Source: Symbiodinium natans | Lineage: Eukaryota; Sar; Dinophyceae; Suessiales; Symbiodiniaceae | Length of the DNA stretch: 64,000 bases | Assembly: GCA_905221605.1 (NCBI GenBank) | Contig: CAJNDS010000208.1 | Span: 1-64,000, forward strand | Direction: 5' to 3' | Shown: positions 1 through 12,146 of the stretch, piece by piece | Layout of the letters: the number at the start of each line of letters is the position of its first letter | Numbering within the stretch: position 1 is the first letter of the stretch | Position numbers and translations under genes: made by a program | Notes under the pieces: generated by a model | Database searches by the model: none | The model's input: the letters and a program-made list of their open reading frames with translations, nothing else | Told to the model about the DNA's origin: nothing

Positions 1-2118
1 CGCAACATGTTCTAAGGAAGAAGAGAAGAGGAAACCACTTTTCGCACAAATTATCATGTAGGAAAAGGAATCAGAAGCAAGCGGTGAGTCAGGCATCAGA
101 TAAAAGAAGTAGGAGGCAGGAACAGGAGAAGTCCTCCTGTCTGGGCTTTTTCTCGCAGACACCCAAAAAAGCACATAGGGGCCCCCTCTTCCCCTCTTCC
201 GTCACATCCACTCCTCCCCTGCCACCATTGAATGGCAAGAAGAAAGAAGGCAACAAACAAACAAGTCTGTCCTTTCAAGAATAAATTAGCGGCAAGAAGA
301 GAAGGGAAGAGAAGACAAGATAATGTCACTCTCCCTTCTCTGAAGAGTACACAACATGTACGGAAAGGAGTGCAGAAGGGGAAATCTTTCCAGAAGTTGT
401 CACTTAGAAGAAATCGGAAGCAAGCGATGGGTCAGAAATCAGATACATTTAGGCAGATGGTAGGAAGAAGGAACTAGAATGAGCAGATCAAGACAAGAGA
501 TGGGGAAACAGGTAGGAGATGACCTTCTTTGTTTTTGCGCTCCATCCTTTCCATGCTTATCACCTATAATGAGAACGCAGGGAGTAAGAAAAGAAGAGAT
601 GGCGGGTGAGACGACGATGCCCCGCTCAATGTTTCCAAAGTTCTCTGAGAGAACAAAAACAAGCGTAGACAAGGGATGCAATGACATGAAAGAACTTTCC
701 TTCTTATTCTTCTCGGTTTCGGGGTTAGTGTTTAGGAGTAGAGACGAGAGGATTTCTAGTTGTTTACGCGCCACATCTCTCTCTCTCTCTCTTCCTACCA
801 AACATTCGGAAAGGAGTGGAGAAGGGGGGAATCCTTTGCACAGTGCTTCGCATAGAACACGGAATCAAAAAGCAAGTCATGAGAGAGAAACCAGATACAG
901 GAACATCTTTGTTTCATGAAAGACCGAGCAAGGAGAGTGAGAAAGGAAGGAAACAGGTGGAGAGAAAGACTCCTCTTGCTCCTGATGTGCAATGGTATGA
1001 CGCAATGCTGCAGGCTGCAGGGACAGCTGGGTGAGGTGCACATTCCGCAGCCTTCGATCGGCCGCGGCTTCTCTTCTTTGCGGGGTACGGAAACGCCCGG
1101 GCAAAGACCTTTCTGATACGAGTAGATGAAGAGGAGAAGTGAAGGAAAGAGGTTAGAAATGACATCCTCTCTTTTTGCGCTCCATCCTTTCCTTTCTGAT
1201 CGTCAAATGCGAATGTAGAGTAACAGGAAAGGACGGGTGAGAACATCAAGACGGCTTGAGCGCTTGTTGTTTCGTACCGCGTCTCTCTTTCTTTCTCCAT
1301 TCACTGAGGAGTATACGACATACTCGGAAGGGAATGGAGGATGGGAACCCTTTTCCACAAGTTTTCATATAGAAGAAGGAGTCAGAAGCAAGCAGTGAGA
1401 AAGCCGACAAATGAGGATGGTAAGAACAAGGAACAGAAGTCCTCCTTCTAGCTGTTTTGTCCCCTCCCGAGCTGTTTTTTTCTTTTTCCTTTTTCTTAGT
1501 CTCGCGAAGGAGGCAGGAGAAAGACAGAGCAAGCATACACAGTTGGAGCGAAAGGCCCGTTTGCTGGTGAATTGCCATATGATGACATGGTAGTGAAGGG
1601 GCCTCTGCTAGGAGAGGTGAACGTGCGACACCCTCGATCTGCCTAGTGGCTTCTCTTCTTTGTGGGAACAGGAAACGCCTGGCCCAAGGCCTGTCTCAAA
1701 CGAGTAGATTGAGTAGATCAAGAGGAGAGATGGGAAACAGGTAGGAGATGACCTTCTTTCTTGTTGCGCTCCATCCTTTCCTTGACTATCACCGAATGAG
1801 AACGTCGAGAGCAAGAACAGAGGGCGGGCGAGACGATGTCCCACTCAGTCTTTTCAAAGTTCTCTGAGACAGCAAAAACAAGCGTAGACGAAGGATGCAT
1901 TGAGATGAATATTGCACGGAGAAAGGAAGACGAGGCCGGCCCAAAGAAGGAGATCGGGTCTCCATTCCTCTTCCGTCACTTCCACGCCTCCCCTGCCACC
2001 ATTGTCTGGCAATAAGAACGAAGACAAGAGAGGAACAAGTCCATCCTTTCAAAAAGCAGTTAGCGGCAAGAAGACGAGGGAAGAGAAGAGTGGAGACGAC
2101 AGGGTTTCTATGGCTTGA
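1..2118. repeat. Degenerate long tandem repeats
   Basis: Related blocks recur with changes. A block starting near GATGACCTTCTTT is seen at about 517, 1159 (shorter) and 1747. A block with CGGAAAGGAGTG-like sequence followed by GAAGCAAGC is seen at about 1, 354, 802 and 1317. A block around CTCCCCTGCCACCATTG is seen at 200 and 1980. The spacing is roughly 450-640 bp and irregular, so this is an old decayed array. Open frames exist on both strands but shift between copies and resemble no family I know, so I call no gene. No telomere-like motif is present. Confidence 0.6.
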
Positions 2119-2132
2119 GTGCTTGACAGTGC

Positions 2133-2460
2133 TTGTTGATGACCATCATTACCCACCAGTACCCACCATTCACCGTTCCCGCCACCACCTACCATTTCCA
2201 CCGTCACCCACCAGTAATTGCACCGTTCCTACCAATACCCGCCATTTCCCGCCATTTCCCACCATTTCCCGCCATTTCCCACCATTTCCCACCATTTCCC
2301 ACCATTCCCACCATTCCCACCGTTCCCACCATTACCCAGCTCACCCAGCATTAATTTCCCACCATTCCCGCCAGTACCGACCATGACCAACCATACCGCA
2401 ATTACCCACCAGTATCCACCATTCCCACCATTACCCGCCATCACCCACCATTCCTAACAC
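2133..2460. repeat. CCCACCATT minisatellite
   Basis: Short units such as CCCACCATT, CCGCCATTT and CCCACCAGT repeat imperfectly for about 320 bp. The Pro/His-rich (plus) and Gly/Trp-rich (minus) frames are products of the repeat. Confidence 0.85.
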
Positions 2461-2465
2461 TACAC

Positions 2466-3540
2466 ATATTAATTAGGCACCAATAAGCAAAACAAGCATG
2501 TACAGAGCGAAGAAGCACCACTAAGCAAGCAAGTTGCATTAAATTAGTGAGCAAAGACGCGCCAACAAGCAAAACCACCGCATAGTAAGTGAAGACACAC
2601 CAATAAGCAGCAAGGGAGGACGCTCCAAGTAGCACAACAGCCTTCGCACAAATGAGCAAAACGACCGAACCGCATATATAGAGCGAAGATGCAAAAGGCA
2701 AATCAACCGCGCATAGTAAGCCAAGACGCGCCAATAAGCAAAACAACCGCATAGCAAGCGAAGCCGCGCCGCCAAGCAAAACGGTTGCATATGGTGAGCG
2801 AATGCGCACCACCAAGCAAAAAACAACTGCGCAGCAGGTGAATGTGCACCATTGAGCAATGCGAAGACGCCCCTGTAAGCAGGACAACCGCACATAGTAA
2901 GTGAAGATGCACCAATTCGCAAAACAACTGCATACAGATCATACAGTAAGCGCACGGTCAGCGAAGACGCGCCAAGAAGCAAAACAAGTGCATATAGAGC
3001 AAAGACGCACCAAGAAGCAAAGCAACCGCGCGTAGTAAGCCAAGCCGCACCAATAATCAAAACAGCCGGACGCACCACTAAGTAAAACACACATATATAG
3101 TATACAGTATAAGCGAAGACGTCAACAAGCAACACAACCGCACAGTAAGTACAGTAAAGACACGATTAAGCACAACAAGCGCGGCTAGAGCGAAGACGCA
3201 CCACTAAGCAGAACAGCTGTGCACACAGTAAGGAAAGATGCAGCAATAATCAAAACGACTGCGTATAGGACATATAGTAAGCGAAGACGCACCACTAAGC
3301 AAAACAGCCGCGCAGAGTAGGCTAAGACGCGCCACGAAGCAAAACAAGCAAATATAGAGCGAAGGCGCATCAGCAAACAAAACAATCGCACAGTACGCGG
3401 AGACGCCCCAATAAGCAAAACAAGCGCATATAGAGCGAAGACGTGCCAAAAAGCAAAACAACCGCACACAGTAAGTGAAGACACACCCGGAACAGCCGCG
3501 CGTAGTAAGTGAAGACTCAGCAATATATGCAAACCAACTG
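2466..3540. repeat. Satellite with irregular 35-60 bp unit
   Basis: The unit is built from AATAAGCAAAACAACCGC, a piece like ATAGTAAGCGAAGACGC, and CACCA. More than 20 divergent copies follow each other. Minus-strand frames give Cys/Leu/Ala-rich proteins, but frame and content follow the repeat; I do not call a gene. Confidence 0.8.
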
Positions 3541-3760
3541 CACCAAAAAAGTGAGGGGGCGGGATGGAGCGAGGCTCGCGATGTGGAATTCTTTGGGGCC
3601 CAAACCGCACCAAACAATGCGGGAGCGGGGTCTTCCGATGTAGAGGTTTTGGGGCCCCAAAGACCAAGAATTAAGCGAGCGCGGTTGCGATTTGGAGTTT
3701 TTGGGATATCTGCACCAAAAAGTGAGGGAGCGGGCTTGACCCCAATCCGCAAGCACTTTT
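3541..3760. repeat. Three divergent repeats of about 65 bp
   Basis: Units carry GCACCAAA, then a GC-rich piece with GAGC, then TTTTTGGGG or TTTGGGGCCC. They are seen near 3541, 3607 and 3710 and continue the style of the preceding satellite. Confidence 0.5.
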
Positions 3761-3773
3761 TAAAAACGAAACT

Positions 3774-3842
3774 GAAAAGTGAGGACAGTCACGAGGATGG
3801 CGCCACTCAGGTGCCTCTTCCTCGTGACTGTCTGCGCTTTTG
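3774..3842. repeat. Perfect-stem inverted repeat
   Basis: The arms GACAGTCACGAGG and CCTCGTGACTGTC are separated by a short loop, flanked by AAAAGTGAG and GCTTTT. A half copy (GACGACAGTCACGTG) follows at about 3873. It may be a small MITE-like element or a hairpin. Confidence 0.6.
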
Positions 3843-3899
3843 AGCCATGAACAGCAAACCAACCTTAAAAAGTGACGACAGTCACGTGATTTTTGTTTG

Positions 3900-5500
3900 T
3901 TTCGGGTTTTTTAGGTACCGAAACCACTAGTACCGAAATTAAAAAGCCAAAACAGCCCAAGCACGTCTAATGTCCAAATCAGGAGGAGTAGTGCCAGATT
4001 ATTCTTGCTTTTTGTAAATTTTCGGGCCGGATGAGTATACACCTTTGAGAGGTGTAATGAGGAAAAAGGTGACCTATTTAAGGGCTAGTGCGCCGACTAA
4101 ACTACCTAGACTGTCAATATGCCAAAACATGTAGCGACTCACATTTGCACAAGTTTGCCTTTCAGATTAGAAGTGTAGTGAGGAGGTAGACCAATCTATT
4201 TAAGGGCTAACTGCGCTCACTGAAATTCCTATATTGCACAAGGGCCACTATTTACGCAAGTCTGCCCTTCAAAACCAAATGTGCATGAGGAGAGGGGGAT
4301 AATCGTCTTAAATCTGCATGCGTGAACAAAAAAAAAGCTTTTTATGAACAAGATAGATGGCATAGCGTACTATCTCCCACAGTTTTATTGAGACCCCTAC
4401 TTGTACAGGCCGGCCCTCAGATTGTTTTGTCTAACGAGGAGGGGGGGGATACTATAATCAAACCTTTGTGCGTTCGTGAAAGTCTGTATATCGTGAATAA
4501 GACAGTTGGCATAGCGTTTCTCCCAATTATACAAGGCTGAACTTCCGGTTATAATGGTACAATGTGTTAGTGGTCTTATGGCCCTTCGAACAATGGAAGG
4601 CCAGTTCCATGGAGACATGGCCTGGAACGAATTTTGCATACATGCGGGAGTATTGTAGTGGAGACAGAAGTGTATGGCAAAAGCACGGACAAATTAATGT
4701 ATCTGCTCACAGTATTCCCGCATGTCGATATATCACCTCGGTGCTGAGCCTGCTTTCCAAGAACGGGTGTACTTCTTGGTCTTGGAGTGGCGATGGTGGG
4801 ATAGTGGTCTTTGGGGGGATTCGCAATGCTCTTCCGGACGGTTTTTATGGGGAGCTCGGTCTTGGGATTACCGTTGCCAGCCTTCTATACGATATATTAA
4901 CGGTATAAAACCAATCTTGGCGTTTGATCTATACTTTGGATATCCGGAATTCGTCTGAGCTCTCTTGGCATCGCCGAGAAACTCTCGTCGCGTTTCGATG
5001 TCTGAGCCCACGAGATGCGAAGTTCTCGTCGCTTGTGGACATTTGAGCTCAAGAAATGCGGAACTGTCATCGCTTTTGACTTCTGTGCTCTCCTAGCTCC
5101 AAAGTCTTGTCGCTTTTGGAGTTGGAGTGGTCTTGGATGGTCTGGGGCTGGTCTGAGAGTGCTTTGTACAGTGGGCAGCGCGCCATGGGATCATCTTGGA
5201 GAGCTCCTGGGGTGGTCTTGGCGGGTCTGGCACTGTTCTTTCGCCATCTATGCCAGCGTGTACTTTGGAAAAGCTTTTCACTCACAGGAGGATCGCCGCA
5301 GCTTGCGATGTTACTGTTGGCAGGTTTTGCGTCGACAAGATGCTCAAGGGTGCTTGATTGAGCGTTCTTGCACCCTTCTCAGACAACACTAGGCTTCTAA
5401 AGAGCAAGGGTTGTATAGCAAAGGCAGCATGCGGCGCTTCGCTGGAAACAGTTTCCCCGCGCGCGCGCGAACCACATTATACATGTTCTACCGTGCCACC
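3900..5500. other. Unassigned block with faint internal repeats
   Basis: Weak direct repeats are visible: TATTTAAGGGCTA at 4075 and 4198; AGATAGATGGCATAGCGT and GACAGTTGGCATAGCGT at 4350 and 4501; and a roughly 60 bp theme TTCTCGTCGC around 4980-5120. Open frames of 60-125 codons exist on both strands, but none resembles a known family and none is flanked by convincing splice signals. I see no gene I can support. Confidence 0.4.
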
Positions 5501-5771
5501 CCCCCCCCCCCCCCCCCCCGCGGTTTATGGTGGGTTGGTGTAGGGCCGAAGGTTCAGGGTTAGTTGGGGCTAAGGGTTTAGGATTCTCCCTCTGTCTCCC
5601 GTGGTCCATGGTGGGTTTAGGGTTCAACTGAAAATCACTTTCAGAGGTTAGCACGGACGCAACCAGGGCTCTCTTGGGGTGCAAGCGGAATGGCCTGTAG
5701 GGCTTGTGGGCTTTAGGGCTTTAGGGCTTTAGACAGCTTACAAGCTTGTAGGCTCAGGGTTTAGGGCTTAC

Positions 5772-5880
5772 CTGAAGAGATCAAGACATAGTGCTTGCGC
5801 TTTGTTTTTGCAGCCCCACAGATGATGTCTAGCAGGTCTGTCTGGGGTCGATGGAATGCAGTATGGCGTGCTTTGGTTGC
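5772..5880 (-). CDS. Putative internal exon, unknown protein
   Basis: The frame ATKARHTAFHRPQTDLLDII... is open throughout and ends at TCTTCAG|GTAAGC, the best consensus splice donor in this part of the window; the acceptor would be ACGAAG|GC. The intron that follows starts GTAAGCCCTAAACCC, so it runs straight into telomere-like sequence. No family recognised. Confidence 0.45.
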
Positions 5881-6280
5881 CTTCGTGGGTCAGGGTTTCT
5901 TAAATCATTGGATGCCAAGACGCTCAGGCCCTCTAGACTCTCGTTGAAGCCTTAGCACCGGAAGCCCCCTAGAACCACGAGCCCTAAACGATAAACTTTC
6001 TGATGGGAATGAGGGAATTAGGCACCTTAGATCCCCTTGTATATACCCTTTCAGAGATTATGTAGGGTCTTGAAGTGTAGGGTACCTCAGCCCCTCATTC
6101 CCTACTAAGAACCAACAAAAATCTGGGTTGGCCTTACACTCTTTGAAACATATCTAAATAGAGGGCCCCTTATCAACCCAAATACGGAAATACAAGATGT
6201 CCCAAAAGCCCTAAACCCTAAACCCTAAACCCTAAACCCTAAACCCAAAACCCAAAACCCCGAAACCCATCAATCACAGC

Positions 6281-6375
6281 CTGGTGCCATGGAGGGCCAT
6301 AGGCGTGCCGAGACCTAGGGCGGCTTTCCAGACGAAGACGTTCCGGGGCTTGGTAGGTGCAACATCATGGGGGTC
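6281..6375 (-). CDS. Putative exon, unknown protein
   Basis: The open frame contains DPHDVAPTKPRNVFVWKAAL between CCCTAG|GA (acceptor) and ACCAG|GC (GC donor). It is flanked on both sides by CCCTAAA arrays. Its phase does not fit directly to the exon at 5772-5880. Confidence 0.35.
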
Positions 6376-7262
6376 CTAGCCCTAAACCCTAAACCCTAAA
6401 GCCTAAACCCTAACCCTAAACCCCAAACCCTACACCCTAAACCCGAAACACGGGGGGGGGGGGAGGTCAGGGGGAGGCACATGGTGAACCTTTGGGGTAG
6501 CTTCGGCAGTTTGAGGGAGCACAAGGGGATATCTAGGTTGGTCACTACTCGGGTTTAGGGTTTAGGGTTTAGGGTTTAGGGTTTAGGGTTTATGGTTTAG
6601 GGATTAGGGTTTAGGGTCATAGCCTAGGAACAGAGAGAAGTAAAGAACTTCCGAAGCTATTCAAAAGGGCATCAAAAAGGCACCCTTCTAGGCGCATCCT
6701 TAGATGTTACTTGGGAGCAGGTTTCGTCCCCTCCTTCAACTCCCCTCCCAGAAGGCCACCATATGGGGGCCTGAATAATTAGAATAGTTTTATTTATTTT
6801 TTTTTTTTTTTTTGGGGGGGGGGGTATTTGAGTATAATTACAACGGGATCACAAGGGAGTATTGATAGCAACTAGTCCGGCCCCTATATATTAGCCTCCC
6901 AACATCGTTTACCCTGGCAAGCCCCCTTATTAAACCCGAGCTCCGAAGCGACAAGCCCTAAACCCTAAACCCTAAACCCTAAACCCAAAACCCTAAACCC
7001 TGACAAGTGGGGTTTGGAAATTTGGGGTTTTCGGTCCGGGGCCCGCGCATCTCTTTCCTTGTCTCTTTGCGGCAAGGGTGGCTCTTGACTGCACCAGATT
7101 CAGGTCCGGTCTGCCTGTAAGAACAGTACTAAGAATGATCATGAGACTAGTACTAAGAATAAGAATCATTGTCATAATCATAATATTCCTAAGAATAAAT
7201 GTATAATGATAATAATAATAATAATAACAATGATGTGTGTGTGTGTGTGTGTTTAGACTTGC

Positions 7263-7370
7263 CTGCTTGTTCTTGGCCGCATGGAGCAAGGCTTTGCACC
7301 TCATAGCCGTGTGATATGTCAGGATGCCCATTCCCACCTGAGCCAAGCAACGGGCGCGCATGGCGCAAGT
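7263..7370 (-). CDS. Putative exon, unknown protein
   Basis: The frame MRARCLAQVGMGILTYHTAM... runs from TAGCAG|AC to AACAAGCAG|GCAAGT, a strong GC-type donor. The intron continues into (GT)n and (ATA)n microsatellite. Met1 may be internal. Confidence 0.4.
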
Positions 7371-8550
7371 CTGCTACGCGTGTAGATGAACGCCCCAAGG
7401 CTTCAGAACAAGAGTATTCCCATGCCCTAACCCTAAACCCTAAACCCTAAACCCTAAACCCTAAACCCTAAACCCTAAACCCTAAACCCTACACTTTCCG
7501 CAACGACACGATACAGCGCAAGTACACCTTATGCAACGTGCCCTTCAAGTTCCTCTGGGGCAAGCCCCAGACCCCAAAAGCCCTTAGCTTCGGTTCCTTC
7601 ACCTATCTAACTGTTCCTGATATGGGGGTTTAGGGTTTAGGGTTTAGGGTTTAGGGTTTAGGGTTTAGGGTTTAGGGCTTAGGATTTAGGACTTGATAAA
7701 GCGAGCCGAAATCCCTAATTTGCAGAGAATGAAGAACTAGCAAGTCTCGGCCAACCTCTGCCTCTACACACTGGGTTTCGGGCACCCCAAACCCCAAACC
7801 CTAAACCCCAAACCCTAAACCCCAAACCCAAAACCCTAAACCCCAAACCCTAAACCCTAAACCCTAAACCCCAAACCCTAAACCCTAAACCCCAAACTCC
7901 CCAAACCCTAAACCCTAAACCCCAAACCCTGTAAACCCCAAACCCTAAACGTCATGAACTAGCAAGCATCGGGGGATTAGGGCTGAAGGCCGAGCTTTCA
8001 GTGCAAGCATCGCTTGGTTGAGCTGTTCACGCCAGTTCATGGAGCCCCTAGACCCTAAACCCTAAACCCTAAACCCTAAACCCTAGACCCTAGACCCTAG
8101 ACCCTAAACCCTATAAACCCTAAACCTTTTCATGGAGCCTCTGTTCTGGGGGCGTCTCTACCCCAAGGTTTCTAAGGTGAGCAGGCCGGGTGACAAACCC
8201 CAAGGCCTAAACCCTAAACCCTAAACCCTAAAACCTGATAAAAAAAAAGAAAAAACCCTAAGCCCCAAATCCTAAACCCCAAGCTTGGGATGTTCCCACT
8301 TATGCTGACAGTCCTTGATAGGGATTACTCTGTAGGTCCGACAACCCTTGCTTAAGCCCTAAACCCCAAGTCTCACACCCCAAACAGGCCTTCAAACCCG
8401 CACCCCGAAAGCCACACACCTTCCAGATTGAGCCTCCCCTCTCCCCCCCCCTCCCCGCCCTCGCCCCTAAACACACCCTAAGCCCAAAAATCTCCAAAGA
8501 ACAAAAAAAACAACAAAACAAAAAAGGCACAAAAGCACCCCCAAAAAACC

Positions 8551-8681
8551 TTGGAGGTTCATGGTACTCATGAACCAGTTCTAACTGCACTTATAACCCA
8601 CTTATAAGCCCCTAAACAGTGCCCTAGTATGGGTAAAAGTACAGTTGTAGTTGCTTTATAAGTACCATGAACCTCCAAGTA
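8551..8681. mobile_element. Family B inverted-repeat element, intact copy
   Basis: The ends TTGGAGGTTCATGGTACT and AGTACCATGAACCTCCAA are inverted repeats. The interior is also partly palindromic (CACTTATAACCC / TATAAGTACC). At about 131 bp it is a MITE-sized element without coding capacity, and this copy has no telomere insert. Relatives lie at 9029-9132, 12024-12146, 15985-16072, 17862-18053, 44777-44942, 54448-54570, 56998-57144 and 58372-58545. Confidence 0.8.
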
Positions 8682-8747
8682 AACCTCAACAGCCCTAAGC
8701 CCTGCCTAGATAAAACCCTTTTTTTGGGCGCCCCAGAGAAGCGAAGA

Positions 8748-8847
8748 TCACTCCGCGGTGTTCCGGTTGGCCATTTGCAGAAACTGGGCGTTGGGCCTTG
8801 GCTCCAGTTGACTGAGGGCTTTCGTGGCCCTTGTTGAGAATGTTCGG
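8748..8847 (-). CDS. Putative 3' exon, unknown protein
   Basis: The frame RTFSTRATKALSQLEPRPNA... ends in TGA at 8748-8750. Upstream on the minus strand is a telomere-like array. It could be the last exon of the gene that follows Ubl-FNIP gene 1. Other candidate exons of this cluster, with less support: 7712-7785, 7981-8046, 8960-9020 and 9121-9190. Confidence 0.35.
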
Positions 8848-9482
8848 GTTTTGGGTCTAGGGTTTAGGTTTTGGGGTTTGGGGTTTAGGGTTTGGGGTTT
8901 AGGGTTTAGGGCTTGAGCCAGTTTAGGGGTCAGGCTTAGGGATTTTATACTATATAGCTCACGAGTAGGCATTCAGTATGCGTTGTGACGTCGAACCCGC
9001 CACACCTAGCTTTACAAGCGGTCCTGGGTACTTGGAGTTTCATGGATAATTGTAAATACGGTTGTAAGTACCCTAAACAGGGTTTATCATTAGAAAACTA
9101 CTTATATAGCTACCCATGAACCTCCAAGTAGGCCCGACAACTTCAATGGAAGACATTTCACACTTCCAGAACTCGGGTAGAGCTTCACATGAAGGTCTGG
9201 GGCAGGGGGGGGGGGGTGGGGGGCGGTTCGCGAGTGTCCAGAGATTAACAGCACACTCTAAACCTAAACGCTAAACCCTATAATCCCTAATTAACCCCGA
9301 AACCCTAAATCCTTTCAGGGTTTAGGGTTTAGGGTATACCCTTAAGGGACCTTTTGAGGGACCATGCAACTAACTACCCTGAGAAAAAGCAGCCAACCCC
9401 CAAACTACGGTTGACCTTGAAGTAGTAGGGTGTGGGGTCTACACGCCCCCTCAAATTGAAGGCATCCGGATTCATTTCAACT

Positions 9483-11495
9483 TCAGAGCTCGCTGCCGCT
9501 CTTGTGACCAGACGCGTGCACAACAACAGATACACTCAAACCATCAAAGCACACAAGTCCGCTGGGCAAGGTCAAATTTGCCAAGCTCTGGTTGAAAGAC
9601 TCTCCGAAGGTCAAGGCCTGCAAGCTGCCAGGCAAGGCCACATTCTCCAAGCTTTGGTTGAAAGACTCTCCGAAGCTCAAGGACTGCAAGCTGCCAGGCA
9701 ACACAATGTTCTTTATGCTTTGGTTGAAACACAACCCGAAGCTCAAGGACCGCAAGGTGTCAGGCAAAGCCACATTCTCCAAGCTCTGGTTGAAACGGCC
9801 TTCAAGACTCAAGGATTGCAAGCTGCCAGGCAAAACCACATTGTCCAAGCTCTGGTTGAAACGGCCTTCGAGACTCAAGGACTGCAAGCTGCCAGGCAAA
9901 ACCACATTGTCCAAGCTCTGGTTGAAAGAATGTCCGAAGCTCAAGGACTGCAAGCTGCCAGGCAATGCCACGTTCTCCAAGCTCTGGTTGAAACAAAATC
10001 CCAAGCTCAAGGACTGCAAGCTGCCAGGCAAGGCCACATTCTCCAAGCTCTGGTTGAAGCGATACCCGAAGCTCAAGGACTGCAACGCGCCAGGCAAGGC
10101 CACATTTTCCAGGCTCTGGTTGAAATCGCCTCCGAAGCTCAGGGACTGCAAGCTGCCAGGCAAGGCCACATTCGCCAAGCTCTGGTTAGAATCGCCTCCG
10201 AAGCTCAAGGACTGCAAGCTGCCAGGCAAGGCCACATTCTCCAAACTCTTGTTGAAATCGCCTTCGAAGCTCAAGGACTGCAAGCTGCCAGGCAAGGCGC
10301 TCTGGTCGAACAATATTCCGAAGCTCAAGGACTGTAAGCTGCTAGGCAAGGCCACATTCTCCAAGCTCTGATTGAAACCACCTCCGAAGGTCAAGGACTG
10401 CAAGCTGCCAGGCAAGGCCACATTCACCAAGCTCTGGTTGAAAGACTCTCCGAATCTCAAGGATTGCAAGCTGCCAGGCAAGGCCACGTTATCCAAGTTC
10501 TGGTTGAAGCGATAACCGAAGCTCAAGGACTGCAAGCTGCCAGGCAAGGCCACATTCTCCAAACTCTGGTTGAACAACATTCCGAAGCTCAAGGACTGCA
10601 AGCTGCCAGGCAGGGCCACATTCGCCAAGCTCTCATCGAACAACATTCCGAAGCTCAAGGACTGCAAGCTGCCAGGCAAGGCCACATTCACCAAGCTCTT
10701 GTTGAAGCCGTCTCCGAAGCTCAAGGACTGCAAGCTGCCAGGCAATTTCATATTCTCCAAGCTCTGGTTGAAAACACCTTCGAAGCTTAAGGACTGCAAG
10801 CTGCCAGGCAAGGCCACATTCGCCAAGCTCTGGTTGAAATCGCCTCCGAAGCTCAAGGACTGCAAGCTGCCAGGCAAGGCCACATTCGCCAAGCTTTGGT
10901 TGAAAGACTCTCCGAAGCTCAAGGACTGCAGACCCTTAGGCAGTTCAACATTCTCGAGACTGCGGTCACTACACAGTGCCAACGAAGAGATTGCGTCCTT
11001 TGCGTATATGTCCATCACGCCCAGGTGTTGGCCTTCAATGGCTCGCAGAAGCCCATCTGCTGCGTGCGCTGCGCCAACCTAGGTTGCCCCCTTACACCCT
11101 CTGATAAAATCCAACATAAGGTTCTCTTGCACCCAAATAGCAAGGGAAAACATTAAAATGTCAAAGGCAACTTGTTGAACCACATAAGTGATGACATTGT
11201 CCTGAACTTGCTCCAACAGAGGCTTGGAATCGTTCAGGGCATTGCCGCCAGCAGCCAGGGCAAGCGCGCCACCTAACCGCAACCCGATCCTTCCTGCGAC
11301 ACTCTTGCGCAAGTCTTCCACAGTCATGTTGTCTTCAAGAGGAATCTGCACTTCCGAACCACCGAGACCACAGACCGTCAACTGTCGGCTAGCCGCAAGG
11401 CCCTCAAATTCGTCAAGGCACTGACGGAGGACCTTCCGTTCTTCTTGAGACAACCCACGAAGCATGGCCCGAAATCCAGGGGATAGGTCGGCCAT
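9483..11495 (-). CDS. Ubl-FNIP repeat protein, gene 1
   Basis: There are two exons: 11495-11172 (108 codons) and 11078-9483 (531 codons plus stop), total about 639 aa. Exon 1 has a charged N-terminus (MADLSPGFRAM) and then a ubiquitin-like beta-grasp domain from about residue 38 to 108 (LTVCGLGGSEVQIPLEDNMT). The 93-nt phase-0 intron runs from CAACAA|GTTGCC to CCTAG|GTTGG. Exon 2 begins VGAAHAADGLL and carries about 22 FNIP-type leucine-rich repeats of 22 residues (FNQSLENVALPGSLQSLSFG), then a cap LPSGLVCFDGLSVSVVVHAS. One repeat lacks four residues (FDQSALPGSL). The start is the Met conserved in all four paralogues; an in-frame Met seven codons upstream is not conserved. FNIP repeats (Pfam PF05725) are known from Dictyostelium and giant viruses and are taken as protein-binding surfaces; the Ubl suggests a link to the ubiquitin system, which is inference. 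Confidence 0.88.
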
Positions 11496-11567
11496 GGGGC
11501 CTTGCGCCTTGACCACTAGGCTGTGGACGAAATGAGGCTTTGGGCGGCTTCTGTCCCCGAAGGAGTT

Positions 11568-11622
11568 CCTGAACGTCGCCGAAGGTCATGCAAGCAGCTG
11601 GGCAGGTCTACATCATCCAAGC
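11568..11622 (-). promoter_or_regulatory. Conserved block upstream of Ubl-FNIP gene 1
   Basis: The sequence around CTGAACGTCGCCGAAGGTCA recurs upstream of genes 2 (24672-24705) and 3 (40498-40580). Here it sits about 75 bp before the ATG with no telomere array between. It may be 5' UTR, promoter, or a decayed FNIP coding repeat (the frame LDDVDLPSCLHDLR is visible). Confidence 0.5.
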
Positions 11623-11869
11623 AAAGTCATAAATCCCTCTTAACCCTAAACCCTTGGCAGCCCAGCCCTTGTAACCCTCTAAGCCCGAAGCCCTGAGCTG
11701 GAAACCCTTTACACCCGAAACCCTACACCCCAAACCCCTAAACTCCAAACTTTCAAACCCCTAAACCCTAAACCCTGGTGAAGGCCTCTAAGTTTCCTCC
11801 AAGCCCTTAAGGCCCTAAAGGCCTTAAACCCTAAACCCTAAACCCTAAACCCTTAACCCTAAACCCTTC

Positions 11870-11955
11870 AAAAGGCCACCGGGGCTTCGGGCGCGGCCCG
11901 GTCGTCCCGGTCTTCCGAGCCCAGCCGCGAGGACACCGGGGCGAACCTTGCGGGG
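11870..11955 (-). CDS. Putative exon, unknown protein
   Basis: The open frame contains PNPARFAPVSSRLGSEDRDD and is bounded on both sides by telomere-like arrays. GC-rich third positions support the minus reading. No homology recognised. Confidence 0.3.
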
Positions 11956-12023
11956 TTGGGGGTCTTTGGGGTTTGGGGTTTAGGGTTTAGGGTGTTGGGG
12001 TTTAGGGTTTGGGGTTTAGGGTT

Positions 12024-12146
12024 TAACCAGTTATAGCTGTACTTATAACCCACTTTTTGGCCCCTTAAGTGCCCCAGCATGGTTATGAGTACAGTTATAA
12101 GTACAGTTATAAGTGGTTTATGAGTAGCATGAACCTCCAAGTAGGG
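12024..12146. mobile_element. Family B element, left end replaced by telomere array
   Basis: The copy begins at the internal AACCAGTTATAGCTG and ends with the usual CATGAACCTCCAAGTAG. The left inverted repeat is missing, and GGGTTTAGGGTTT abuts the break directly. Confidence 0.7.

Noticed and set aside
2133-2460. CRISPR-like regular repeat array
   Set aside because: Units are 9-11 bp without unique spacers, so it is a minisatellite.
2539-3667. Cys/Leu-rich minus-strand frames of 150-198 codons, possible membrane proteins
   Set aside because: They are translations of a satellite with irregular unit length; several overlapping frames show the same composition and none has a conserved motif.
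7495-7580. Plus-strand exon reading TFRNDTIQRKYTLCNVPFKF
   Set aside because: Attractive frame, but the minus strand is also open (NLKGTLHKVYLRCIVSLRKV) and no splice site decides it. Strand left open, so not annotated.
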